Part shown: positions 1-5,334 of the stretch, one piece after another | Position numbering within the stretch: position 1 is the stretch's first letter | Layout: each line of letters begins with the position of its first letter | Origin: Candidatus Adiutrix sp. | Lineage (GTDB): Bacteria > Desulfobacterota > Desulfarculia > Adiutricales > Adiutricaceae | Assembly: GCA_031286085.1 (NCBI GenBank) | Contig: JAITUX010000013.1 | Span: 1 to 5,558, forward strand | Length of the DNA stretch: 5,558 nt | Direction: 5' to 3' | The notes under the pieces: model-generated | Told to the model about the DNA's origin: nothing | Database searches by the model: none | Seen by the model: the letters and a program-made list of their open reading frames with translations, nothing else | Position numbers and translations under genes: made by a program

Positions 1-91
1 CTTCGCCCACTATAAGCCCCAAATCCAAGCGGTTCTTATACCTCATCTTCGCGGCCACGGCCGCGGCCCGGAAACCCTTCACCGCCATCAT
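1..91 (-). CDS. argJ: ArgJ, bifunctional glutamate N-acetyltransferase/amino-acid acetyltransferase, N-terminal fragment (runs off left edge)
   Basis: Reading leftward from ATG at 91, 30 codons are open to the window edge and give a peptide starting MMAVKGFRAAAVAA and ending RLDLGLIVGE. This matches the start of ArgJ: a KGF-(R/K)-x-A-x-V-A segment, then a basic stretch (KMRYKNR), then D-L-(A/G)-L-I-V. ArgJ moves the acetyl group from N-acetylornithine to glutamate in the cyclic arginine pathway, in the cytoplasm; bifunctional forms also use acetyl-CoA. The self-cleaved threonine and all catalytic residues lie outside the window. Start choice: a purine-rich GGGGAGGG lies 4 bases before the ATG at 91 and 7 before the adjacent ATG at 88, so one of these two is the start. 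An in-frame ATG at 112 has no Shine-Dalgarno. The gene is divergent from the operon on the right. Recognition rests on only 30 residues, but the match is distinctive. Confidence 0.8.
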   Translation of the reverse strand, partial: MMAVKGFRAAAVAAKMRYKNRLDLGLIVGE

Positions 92-95
92 GACG

Positions 96-103
96 CCCTC
101 CCC
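96..103 (-). promoter_or_regulatory. Strong ribosome binding site of argJ
   Basis: The minus strand reads GGGGAGGG here, containing GGAGG, just before the paired ATG codons at 91 and 88. It decides against the upstream in-frame ATG at 112, since the site would lie inside that longer reading frame. Confidence 0.65.
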
Positions 104-153
104 GGCCTTCATAGGCAACAATAAACAACCGCCCCGGCCAGCCGCTTTCAATA

Positions 154-192
154 TAAAGCCACTTGTAAAGCAACTTGGTATAAATCAACTGG
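154..192. repeat. 12-bp tandem repeat with a third degenerate copy in the divergent promoter region
   Basis: TAAAGCCACTTG (154-165) is followed directly by TAAAGCAACTTG (166-177), identical at 11 of 12 positions. After a 3-base gap comes TAAATCAACTGG (181-192), identical to the second copy at 10 of 12. The array lies between the divergent argJ and larC-like genes, about 65 bases upstream of the rightward -35 box. Repeats in such a position often bind a regulator, but no regulator gene is visible here and no known operator was recognised. It could also be chance in an AT-richer spacer. Confidence 0.55.
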
Positions 193-255
193 GGACTGAT
201 TTTAACCGTTTTCCCGTCAAAGGGGCAGCCTTACCCCAAGAATGCGGGAAAGCGA

Positions 256-284
256 TTGCCCGGAACGAGATTTTCCATTATAAT
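256..284 (+). promoter_or_regulatory. Sigma70-type promoter for the rightward operon
   Basis: TTGCCC at 256-261 (4 of 6 matches to TTGACA) is followed after exactly 17 bases by a perfect TATAAT at 279-284. Transcription would start near 291. That leaves a leader of about 29 bases before ATG 320, but only about 8 before the alternative TTG at 299. No second promoter was found within the operon, so this one probably drives larC-like, pyrR, hom, the apgM-family gene and ybgC. Confidence 0.65.
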
Positions 285-319
285 CCTCTGACCTAAATTT
301 GGCAACGGACGGCGCCCCC

Positions 320-1087
320 ATGACCTGCGGCCATGACCATCATACCCCGGCCGGCCCCATCCTGGGCATCCGCCCCCCGAGCGGCCTGGCCGGCGACATG
401 CTGGCGGCCGGGCTCCTGGGCTTGGCCGGAACCGCCCCGGGGGAGTTGAACGATATTCTGGCCGTTTTGAATATCGGCCACCTGGCCGGCCCGGTGGCCC
501 TGGTCGAAAAAATGGTCAACCAGATTTCCGGCTTAAGTCTTAAAGCGGATCTGCCAGTGGAACATGAGCATAGGAACCTCCGCGACGTCGAGGCCTTCCT
601 GGCCGCCACCGCCCTGAGCGAAAAGGCCAGGCTGCTGGCAATCCGAACCTTCAGGCTGCTGGCCGAAGCCGAGGGCGAGGTGCACGGCCGCCGGCCCGAG
701 GATATCCACTTCCATGAAGTCGGGGCCCTGGACAGCCTTTTGGATATCGGCCTGGCCGCCCTGCTCCTGGACCGCCTGGCCCCCGGCCGCTTCATCTGCG
801 GCCCCCTGCCCCTCCGGGACGGAACTATCAGTTGCCGCCACGGGCTCTTGCCCGCCCCGGCCCCCGCCGTCCTTAAAATGCTGCCGGGGGTGGCCGTGAC
901 CGCCCTGGCCGGCTTCGGTGAAACCGTCACGCCCACGGCCCTGGCCTTTTTAAAGAGCGCCGGGGCGGAATTCGGCCCCTGGCCGGACATGACCGTCGAG
1001 CGCCAGGCCCTGGCCTATGGAACCAAAATCTTCACGGACGTGCCCAACGGCGCCATATTCGCCCTGGGCCGCGCCCTGAACCTTTAG
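320..1087 (+). CDS. larC: LarC-like protein, LarC1 half only (nickel-pincer nucleotide cofactor nickel-insertion family)
   Basis: The 255-residue protein matches the N-terminal half of LarC (old DUF111). LarC inserts nickel into the pincer nucleotide cofactor of lactate racemase. Visible family marks, numbered from ATG 320, are SGLAGDM (21-27), HEHRNLRD (82-89), AEAEGEVHG (115-123), HFHEVGALDS (130-139), PLPLRDGTISCRHG (162-175), PAPAP (178-182) and ETVTPT (201-206). It stops right after the segment matching the end of LarC1 (AYGTKIFTDVPN, 232-243). The C-terminal LarC2 domain, which binds CTP, is absent: full LarC is near 400 residues, and pyrR starts 30 bases downstream. The usual Asp of D-x-F-S-G-x-S-G-D-M is replaced (IRPPSGLAGDM). 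The N-terminus MTCGHDHHTP could bind metal. Start: ATG 320 is preferred over TTG 299, seven codons earlier, because the promoter puts the transcript start near 291; its Shine-Dalgarno is weak. No larA, larB or larE is present, so family membership is firm but the function is open. Confidence 0.8.
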   Translation: MTCGHDHHTPAGPILGIRPPSGLAGDMLAAGLLGLAGTAPGELNDILAVLNIGHLAGPVALVEKMVNQISGLSLKADLPVEHEHRNLRDVEAFLAATALSEKARLLAIRTFRLLAEAEGEVHGRRPEDIHFHEVGALDSLLDIGLAALLLDRLAPGRFICGPLPLRDGTISCRHGLLPAPAPAVLKMLPGVAVTALAGFGETVTPTALAFLKSAGAEFGPWPDMTVERQALAYGTKIFTDVPNGAIFALGRALNL

Positions 1088-1105
1088 CCCAACCCCGCAC
1101 AGCAC

Positions 1106-1110
1106 AGGAG
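1106..1110 (+). promoter_or_regulatory. Ribosome binding site deciding the TTG start of pyrR
   Basis: AGGAG at 1106-1110 lies 7 bases before the TTG at 1118. It is a good match with good spacing. The next in-frame start, ATG 1148, has no comparable site and would remove conserved N-terminal residues. Confidence 0.6.
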
Positions 1111-1117
1111 CCGGAAA

Positions 1118-1651
1118 TTGAGCCGCCTGATTTACGGGAAAAAAGAAATGGCCGAAGCCCTGGCCGCCCTGGCCGACGGGATACTGGCCGCCTGGCCCGA
1201 AGAACCGGTACTCCTGGGCATCCGCCGGGGCGGCCTGGTGTTGAGCGACCGCCTGGCGGAACTCATCCGGGCCAAGCTGGGGCGGCCGCCCGCCCAAGGC
1301 GCCCTGGACATCAACCTATACCGCGACGACTGGACCAGGGCCCGGGCCCTGCCCAAAGTCGGCCCCACGGAAATAAGCTTCAGCCTGGACGACCGGCGGG
1401 TGGTGCTGGTGGACGACGTGCTGTTCACCGGCCGCACCGTCCGGGCGGCCCTGGAGGCCCTGGCCGATTTCGGCCGGCCGGCCCGCATTGAATTGGCCGT
1501 GCTGGTGGACCGCGGACACCGGGAAATGCCCATCCACGCCGACTACGCCCCGTTCAAGGTCGCCGCCACCTTGAACGAGCGCGTCAACGTCCATTTCCAG
1601 GGCCAGGAAAACAGCCCGGCGGACGAGATTACGCTTGACTCCATCGATTGA
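1118..1651 (+). CDS. pyrR: PyrR, pyrimidine operon attenuation protein/uracil phosphoribosyltransferase family
   Basis: This is a 177-residue type I phosphoribosyltransferase of usual PyrR length. PyrR proteins make UMP from uracil and PRPP. In Gram-positives they also bind pyr mRNA to attenuate transcription in response to UMP/UTP. Visible signatures are LLGIRRGG (32-39), the PyrR-specific ALDINLYRDDW (62-72), the PRPP loop VVLVDDVLFTGRT (95-107) and GRPARIELAVLVDRGHREMPIHADY (119-143). Two sites differ from the common form. The pyrophosphate loop is IRRGG where TRG or TGG is usual. The G-K-N-x-P-T-S segment after ADY is replaced by APFKVAAT (144-151). The gene follows the larC-like gene by 30 bases and precedes hom by 60; no pyr biosynthesis gene is nearby. 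Family assignment is firm, but a regulatory role is not shown here. It may act only as a uracil phosphoribosyltransferase. Confidence 0.9.
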   Translation: MSRLIYGKKEMAEALAALADGILAAWPEEPVLLGIRRGGLVLSDRLAELIRAKLGRPPAQGALDINLYRDDWTRARALPKVGPTEISFSLDDRRVVLVDDVLFTGRTVRAALEALADFGRPARIELAVLVDRGHREMPIHADYAPFKVAATLNERVNVHFQGQENSPADEITLDSID

Positions 1652-1711
1652 GCCGGCCGATTATTTTCAAGCGGCGGTCGAAAACAAACCAAGGACGGGA
1701 CGTGAACTTAA

Positions 1712-3016
1712 ATGAAAACCACGGTGGGCCTTCTGGGTTGCGGCCACGTGGGCTCGGGAGTGGCCAAGATGCTCCTGGAGGACCACGACTTCATAAATGA
1801 AAAAATGGGCTGGCCCCTGGCCTTGGCCAAAATCGCCGTCCGCCGCCCCCAAGCCGACCGGCCCTACAACCCGCCGGCGGACTTTCTGACGACCGACCCT
1901 TACCAGATAGTGGGCAACCGGGAAATACAGGTGGTGGTGGAACTCCTGGGGGGGCTGGAGCCGGCCCGAACCCTGGCGCTGGAGGCCATCGAGAGCGGCC
2001 AGCATCTGGTGACGGCCAACAAGGCCCTTTTGGCCCACCACGGCCGGGAAATCTTCGCCGCCGCGGCCCGGCACAAGGTCGAGGTGCTCTTTGAAGCGGC
2101 CGTGGCCGGGGGCATCCCCATCATCCGCACCCTCAAGGAGGGCCTGTCGGCCAACCGTTTCCGCCATATCTTCGGGATTCTCAACGGCACCACCAACTAT
2201 ATCCTGACCCGCATGACCCGTGACGGCCTGACCTTTCAAGCGGCCCTGGCCGAGGCCCAGGCGGCCGGCTACGCCGAAGCCGACCCCACCCTGGATGTGG
2301 AGGGGCTGGACGCGGCCCACAAGCTCATACTCCTGACCGCCCTGGCCTACGGCACCCTGCCGGCCCTGGAAAGCCTCCACGTGGAAGGCATAACCAGGCT
2401 GACCCCGGAAGACATAGCCTACGCCCGCGAACTCGGCTACGTCATCAAGCTCCTGGCCGTCTCGGCCAGGGACGAGGACGGCCGCCTGGAAGTGCGGCTC
2501 CACCCGGCCATGCTGCCCCGAACGCATATCCTGGCGGAAATAAGCGGCCCCCTGAACGCGGTGCTGGTTTCCGGCCACGCGGTGGGGGACGTGCTTTTGA
2601 ACGGCGCCGGCGCCGGCATGATGCCCACCGCCAGTTCCGTCCTGGCCGATTTGATGGACCTGGCCCGGACAGACAGGGTCAATTCCACCTCCCGGGTGCC
2701 TTCCCTGGGCTGGTCCATACTGCGTGACGAACCCGTCAAGCTCATGAGCGAAACCAAGACCGCCTATTATTTGAGGTTCACCGTGGCCGACCGCCCCGGC
2801 GTCCTGGCGGCCATAGCCAAGCTGCTGGCCGAGCGGGGCATCAGCCTGGCCCAGGTGATTCAGAAAAACCCGCTTCCGGGCCAGGAATCCGTGAACCTGG
2901 TCATGCTCACCCATCTGGCCCAGGAAAAGAACCTTATGGCCGCCCTGGCCGATTCGGACCGCCTGGAAACCGTGCTGGCCCCGACCAGGCTCATCCGCGT
3001 GGAGACCAGACTTTGA
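1712..3016 (+). CDS. hom: Homoserine dehydrogenase with C-terminal ACT domain
   Basis: The 434-residue cytoplasmic enzyme reduces aspartate 4-semialdehyde to homoserine with NAD(P)H, the branch step to threonine and methionine. Domain order is an N-terminal Rossmann fold with GLLGCGHVGSG (6-16), VTANKALL (100-107) with the conserved Lys104, the catalytic/substrate domain with GILNGTTNYIL (155-165) and AEADPTLDVEGLDAAHKL (188-205) with Lys204, and an ACT domain from about 352 (YYLRFTVADRPGVLAAIAKLL). The two lysines match the catalytic lysines of known homoserine dehydrogenases. The ACT domain usually mediates threonine feedback, which is likely here. There is no aspartokinase fusion, and the length is normal for the monofunctional form. 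A TAA lies directly before ATG 1712, so no upstream extension is possible; the Shine-Dalgarno (GGGA, about 11 bases upstream) is weak. Its stop overlaps the next gene's start by 4 bases. Confidence 0.96.
   Translation: MKTTVGLLGCGHVGSGVAKMLLEDHDFINEKMGWPLALAKIAVRRPQADRPYNPPADFLTTDPYQIVGNREIQVVVELLGGLEPARTLALEAIESGQHLVTANKALLAHHGREIFAAAARHKVEVLFEAAVAGGIPIIRTLKEGLSANRFRHIFGILNGTTNYILTRMTRDGLTFQAALAEAQAAGYAEADPTLDVEGLDAAHKLILLTALAYGTLPALESLHVEGITRLTPEDIAYARELGYVIKLLAVSARDEDGRLEVRLHPAMLPRTHILAEISGPLNAVLVSGHAVGDVLLNGAGAGMMPTASSVLADLMDLARTDRVNSTSRVPSLGWSILRDEPVKLMSETKTAYYLRFTVADRPGVLAAIAKLLAERGISLAQVIQKNPLPGQESVNLVMLTHLAQEKNLMAALADSDRLETVLAPTRLIRVETRL
3013..3016 (+). promoter_or_regulatory. TTGA stop/start overlap coupling hom to the apgM-family gene
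   Basis: The TTG start (3013-3015) shares bases with the TGA stop of hom (3014-3016). Ribosomes ending hom can restart directly, which would keep the two enzymes in fixed ratio despite the weak TTG start and no obvious separate Shine-Dalgarno. Confidence 0.7.
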
Positions 3017-4221
3017 AATACGTAATCCTCATCGGCGACGGCATGGCCGACCGGCCCTGCCGGGCCCTGGGGGGCCTGACTCCCCTGGCCGCCGCCCCCA
3101 CCCCCAACCTGGATTTCATGGCCCGCAACGGCCGGCTGGGTCTGGCCAAAACCGTACCCGACGGGATGCCCCCCAGTTCCGATGTGGCCATCCTCTCCCT
3201 TTTGGGCTATCACCCCAAGGGGTTAATCACCGGGCGAGGCCCCTTGGAAGCGGCCAGCCAGAATCTCGATTTCGGCCCCGGAGACCTAGTCTTCCGCCTC
3301 AACCTCATCAATGTCGAAGAGACCGGCGGCGCCCTTCTGATGCGCGACCACGCCGCCGACAACATCAGCACCCAGGAAGCCCGGGAACTCCTGGCCGCCC
3401 TAGCTGAAGAACTGCCCCTGACCGCCGGCCAGCGCCTTCACCCCGGGGTGAGTTACCGCCATATACTCATCTGGCCGGACCCGGCCCCGGACCAAGCCCC
3501 CTCGCACGCCCCCCACGACTACCGCGACCGGGACCTGACCCCGTTTTTGAACGACCCGGCCGCCGCGGAGACGGCCGCCCTGGTCCGGGCTTCGCGGCCC
3601 ATCCTGGAAAAACACCCGGTCAACGCCAAGCGCCGGGCGGCCGGCCGGCAAACGGCCAACTGTATATGGCTGTGGGGCCAAGGCCGCCGGCCCGTGCTTA
3701 AAACTTTTCAAGAACGCTGGGGCCTCACCGGCGCCGCCGTCTCGGCCGTGGACCTAATCAAGGGCCTGGGTATCCTGACCGGCCTGGAGACCCCGGCCGT
3801 CCCCGGGGCCACGGGCTGGGTGGACACCAATTATAAGGGCAAAGTCGAAGCCGCCCTCGAGGCCCTGACCCGCCTGGATTTGGCCGTCGTCCACCTGGAA
3901 GCCCCGGACGAGACCTCCCACCGCGGGGAGCTTGACCTTAAAATGCGGGCCCTGACCGACTTTGACTCCCAGGTGGCCGGGCCCCTGTTAGAGGCCCTGC
4001 CGGATTTCGGCGATTTCCGAATTCTGGCCGCCAGCGACCACCCGACACCCTTGGAACTCACGACCCATACGGCCGACCCCGTGCCCTTTCTTATCTACAG
4101 CCGGCCGCCGACCAATGAACCCAGCGGCCGGCCCTTCAGCGAAGCCGAGGCCTCCGCCACCGGACTCCTGGTCTCGCCCGGGGCGGACCTCGGCCTTCTC
4201 TTATTCGGACCTGAAAAATGA
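3013..4221 (+). CDS. ApgM-family metalloenzyme, probable homoserine kinase (annotated elsewhere as cofactor-independent phosphoglycerate mutase)
   Basis: The 402-residue protein belongs to the alkaline-phosphatase-like metalloenzyme superfamily, archaeal-type phosphoglycerate mutase branch. Visible residues are the metal-binding Asp in VILIGDGMADRP (4-15, Asp9), the phospho-acceptor region PPSSDVAILSLLGY (53-66, probably Ser56), NCIWLWGQG (216-224), VPGATGWVDTNYKGK (263-277), HLEAPDETSHRGE (294-306), and AASDHPTPLELTTHT (339-353) with metal-binding Asp and His residues. All expected metal and catalytic positions appear intact. A subfamily of these proteins (TIGR02535) is a proposed homoserine kinase, because it clusters with homoserine dehydrogenase in genomes lacking ThrB. 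This gene overlaps the end of hom by 4 bases (TTGA), so its product probably phosphorylates homoserine. Phosphoglycerate mutase activity remains possible. TTG 3013 is chosen because it sets the usual start M-K-Y-V-I-L-I-G-D-G-M; the next in-frame ATG would lose the metal-binding Asp. Confidence 0.9.
   Translation: MKYVILIGDGMADRPCRALGGLTPLAAAPTPNLDFMARNGRLGLAKTVPDGMPPSSDVAILSLLGYHPKGLITGRGPLEAASQNLDFGPGDLVFRLNLINVEETGGALLMRDHAADNISTQEARELLAALAEELPLTAGQRLHPGVSYRHILIWPDPAPDQAPSHAPHDYRDRDLTPFLNDPAAAETAALVRASRPILEKHPVNAKRRAAGRQTANCIWLWGQGRRPVLKTFQERWGLTGAAVSAVDLIKGLGILTGLETPAVPGATGWVDTNYKGKVEAALEALTRLDLAVVHLEAPDETSHRGELDLKMRALTDFDSQVAGPLLEALPDFGDFRILAASDHPTPLELTTHTADPVPFLIYSRPPTNEPSGRPFSEAEASATGLLVSPGADLGLLLFGPEK
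4218..4221 (+). promoter_or_regulatory. ATGA stop/start overlap coupling the apgM-family gene to ybgC
   Basis: ATG 4218-4220 overlaps the TGA stop at 4219-4221, the classic arrangement for translational coupling. It places the thioesterase firmly in the same transcript. Confidence 0.7.
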
Positions 4222-4637
4222 AACCACCAGACAACACCTTCGTCGCCCGCAGCCAGCACCGGGTTCTCTACGCCGATACCGACGCCATGGGCATAGTTTA
4301 TCACGGCGCCTACTTCCGCTTTTTTGAGCGGGCCCGGGAAGAATACCTGCGCCAGCGGAACCGGCCCTATTCGGAGATGGAGGCCCGGGGCCTGGTGACC
4401 CCTCTGACCGAGGTGGGCGCCCATTTCTTTCAGTCCTTCCGCTACGACGAGGTCATTGTCATGGAATGCTGGGTCTCGGCCATCAAAAGAGCCAGTTTCC
4501 GCTTTGAATACCGCCTCTTTCTGGAAGGACACCCGGACGAGACCAGGGTTTCCGGCTACACCGTGCTGGCGGTGGTTGACCGGGTCAGCCGCAAAATAAT
4601 AAAGATTCCCGATTGGGTGATGGAAGTCATAACCTGA
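4218..4637 (+). CDS. ybgC: YbgC/FadM-family acyl-CoA thioesterase (hotdog fold)
   Basis: The 139-residue protein has the usual length of the 4-hydroxybenzoyl-CoA thioesterase-like family and should hydrolyse acyl-CoA thioesters in the cytoplasm. The signature is RVLYADTDAMGIVYHGAYFRFFERAR (15-40). Asp22 aligns with the catalytic Asp of the D-T-D-A-x-G-x-V-Y-H motif, and His29 ends the motif. The remaining hotdog strands follow, with VTPLTEVGAHFFQSFRYDE (60-78) and a C-terminal TVLAVVD strand. No signal peptide or membrane segment is seen. The tol-pal genes that often accompany ybgC are absent. Here it is the last gene of a threonine-pathway operon, linked by an ATGA overlap. Substrate cannot be told from sequence; the neighbours do not suggest one. 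Confidence 0.9.
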   Translation: MKPPDNTFVARSQHRVLYADTDAMGIVYHGAYFRFFERAREEYLRQRNRPYSEMEARGLVTPLTEVGAHFFQSFRYDEVIVMECWVSAIKRASFRFEYRLFLEGHPDETRVSGYTVLAVVDRVSRKIIKIPDWVMEVIT

Positions 4638-4670
4638 AGGCCAAGCCAGCCTCCCGGGGCGGGGAACCGG

Positions 4671-5150
4671 TCAGAAGCCGGCCGCGACGGCCAGGGCTTC
4701 TTCCAGGCCGCCGGCCAAGGCCGAGAGGGCCTGGGCCAACATAATATTCAGAGGCAGGCCAAAATCCTCGATCAGCCGGCCGTCCCTATCCAGCAAATCA
4801 CCCCGCAAAGACACGAATCCGCTTGACCGGAGCCTGGCCGGCAAATCCCGCCGGTCGGCCAGGTAGCCGACGACCCATTTGCCCCGGGCGTAGGCATAGG
4901 CGCACTCAAAGACCGTGCCGGAATCAGGCTCTATCACCCCGCGAAAAGGATTGAGGTTGGCCAGGACGCCTTCCGCCTGGTCAATCAAGGCCAGATTGTG
5001 CCTGAAGATGGCCTCGGCCCCTTCAAGTTCCTGGTCGCCGGGTAAAAGCGGCCTCACGGCCAAGGGGGCGCATAAGGCCCTTATCTCAGCCTTCCGCCGG
5101 GAATAATCCGGGTCAAAAACGTCGGGGCCGGCAAAGTAGATGGTTTTCAT
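4671..5150 (-). CDS. Nucleoside 2-deoxyribosyltransferase family protein
   Basis: The 159-residue protein matches the nucleoside 2-deoxyribosyltransferase family (PF05014). These enzymes swap the base on deoxyribonucleosides or hydrolyse nucleoside monophosphates in salvage. Motifs are IYFAGPDVF (4-12), LLPGDQ (35-40), IFRHNLALIDQAEGVLANLNPFRG (48-71), EPDSGTVFECAYA (74-86) with Glu82 as likely nucleophile, GKWVVGY (90-96) and DFGLPLNIML (129-138). No signal peptide or membrane segment is present. Start ATG 5150 sits immediately before the conserved IYFAGP, so it is well supported. However, no proper Shine-Dalgarno lies at normal spacing: only GAGG about 14 bases upstream, inside what seems to be an insertion-sequence end. 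The gene converges on the operon with 33 bases between stops and no clear terminator. The exact reaction (transferase or hydrolase) cannot be settled from sequence. Confidence 0.87.
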   Translation of the reverse strand: MKTIYFAGPDVFDPDYSRRKAEIRALCAPLAVRPLLPGDQELEGAEAIFRHNLALIDQAEGVLANLNPFRGVIEPDSGTVFECAYAYARGKWVVGYLADRRDLPARLRSSGFVSLRGDLLDRDGRLIEDFGLPLNIMLAQALSALAGGLEEALAVAAGF

Positions 5151-5159
5151 TTCATTTAA

Positions 5160-5182
5160 GGGCGCCTCTAAAAACCAGGCGT
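5160..5182. repeat. Probable left terminal inverted repeat of the insertion sequence
   Basis: The sequence starts GGGCGCCTC and continues TAAAAACCAGGCGT. Inside it, CGCCT (5163-5167) and AGGCG (5177-5181) form a 5-bp inverted repeat around a 9-base AT-rich centre. The matching copy at the other end of the element is not in the window, so assignment rests on position and look alone. Confidence 0.5.
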
Positions 5183-5194
5183 AAAATAGAGCGA

Positions 5195-5222
5195 GATATA
5201 GTAAAATAGTTGGCCCTGAAAA
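5195..5222 (-). promoter_or_regulatory. Possible outward-facing promoter in the IS leader, toward the deoxyribosyltransferase gene
   Basis: On the minus strand TTTTCA (5222-5217) and TATATC (5200-5195) are separated by 16 bases; each matches 4 of 6 consensus bases. Transcription would begin near 5187 and reach ATG 5150 after a short leader. This is a weak candidate in AT-rich DNA, where such matches arise by chance. Confidence 0.25.
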
Positions 5223-5235
5223 ATAGTTTAACAGG

Positions 5236-5264
5236 TTGAAATATATTGAAGAAATAGTGAAAAT
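5236..5264 (+). promoter_or_regulatory. Possible transposase promoter
   Basis: TTGAAA at 5236-5241 (5 of 6) and GAAAAT at 5259-5264 (4 of 6) are spaced 17 bases apart, upstream of the transposase start at 5335. An overlapping alternative is TTGAAG 5246-5251 with TAATAT 5269-5274, also spaced 17. One of the two may serve the transposase; neither is strong. Confidence 0.35.
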
Positions 5265-5334
5265 GCAGTAATATTTTTAACGAGGGATTCAGAAATATCC
5301 GCCAAAAGACGGTTAAAAGGGGACAGGGATTTTC

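Noticed and set aside
113..278. Leftward promoter for argJ
   Set aside because: The minus strand has TTGACG near 222 and TATATT-like words, but no pair with spacing of 16-18 bases. A promoter must exist but cannot be placed.
90..296. 68-residue rightward reading frame
   Set aside because: It overlaps the argJ start antisense and runs through the tandem repeats and the -35/-10 promoter. It has no family resemblance and no Shine-Dalgarno.
1060..1130. Possible frameshift from larC-like into a LarC2 frame
   Set aside because: The downstream DNA is pyrR in its own frame from 1118, and no LarC2-like sequence is seen in any frame. There is no evident slippery site before the TAG.
1652..1711. Possible terminator or separate promoter between pyrR and hom
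   Set aside because: The spacer holds an AT-rich TTATTTTCAA and short GC words, but no proper stem-loop and no -35/-10 pair with correct spacing.
2604..2620. GGCGCC-rich repeat inside hom
   Set aside because: It encodes the conserved Gly-Ala-Gly-Ala-Gly segment and is explained by coding sequence and base composition.
1667..2914. 415-residue reading frame on the minus strand
   Set aside because: It is antisense to hom, rich in Gly, Gln and His as expected from reading GC-rich codons backward, and shows no domain. hom is unambiguous on the other strand.
4638..4670. Possible bidirectional terminator between the convergent genes
   Set aside because: Only a short 4-bp stem (TCCC/GGGA) can be drawn, with no T-run on either strand. 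Not supported.
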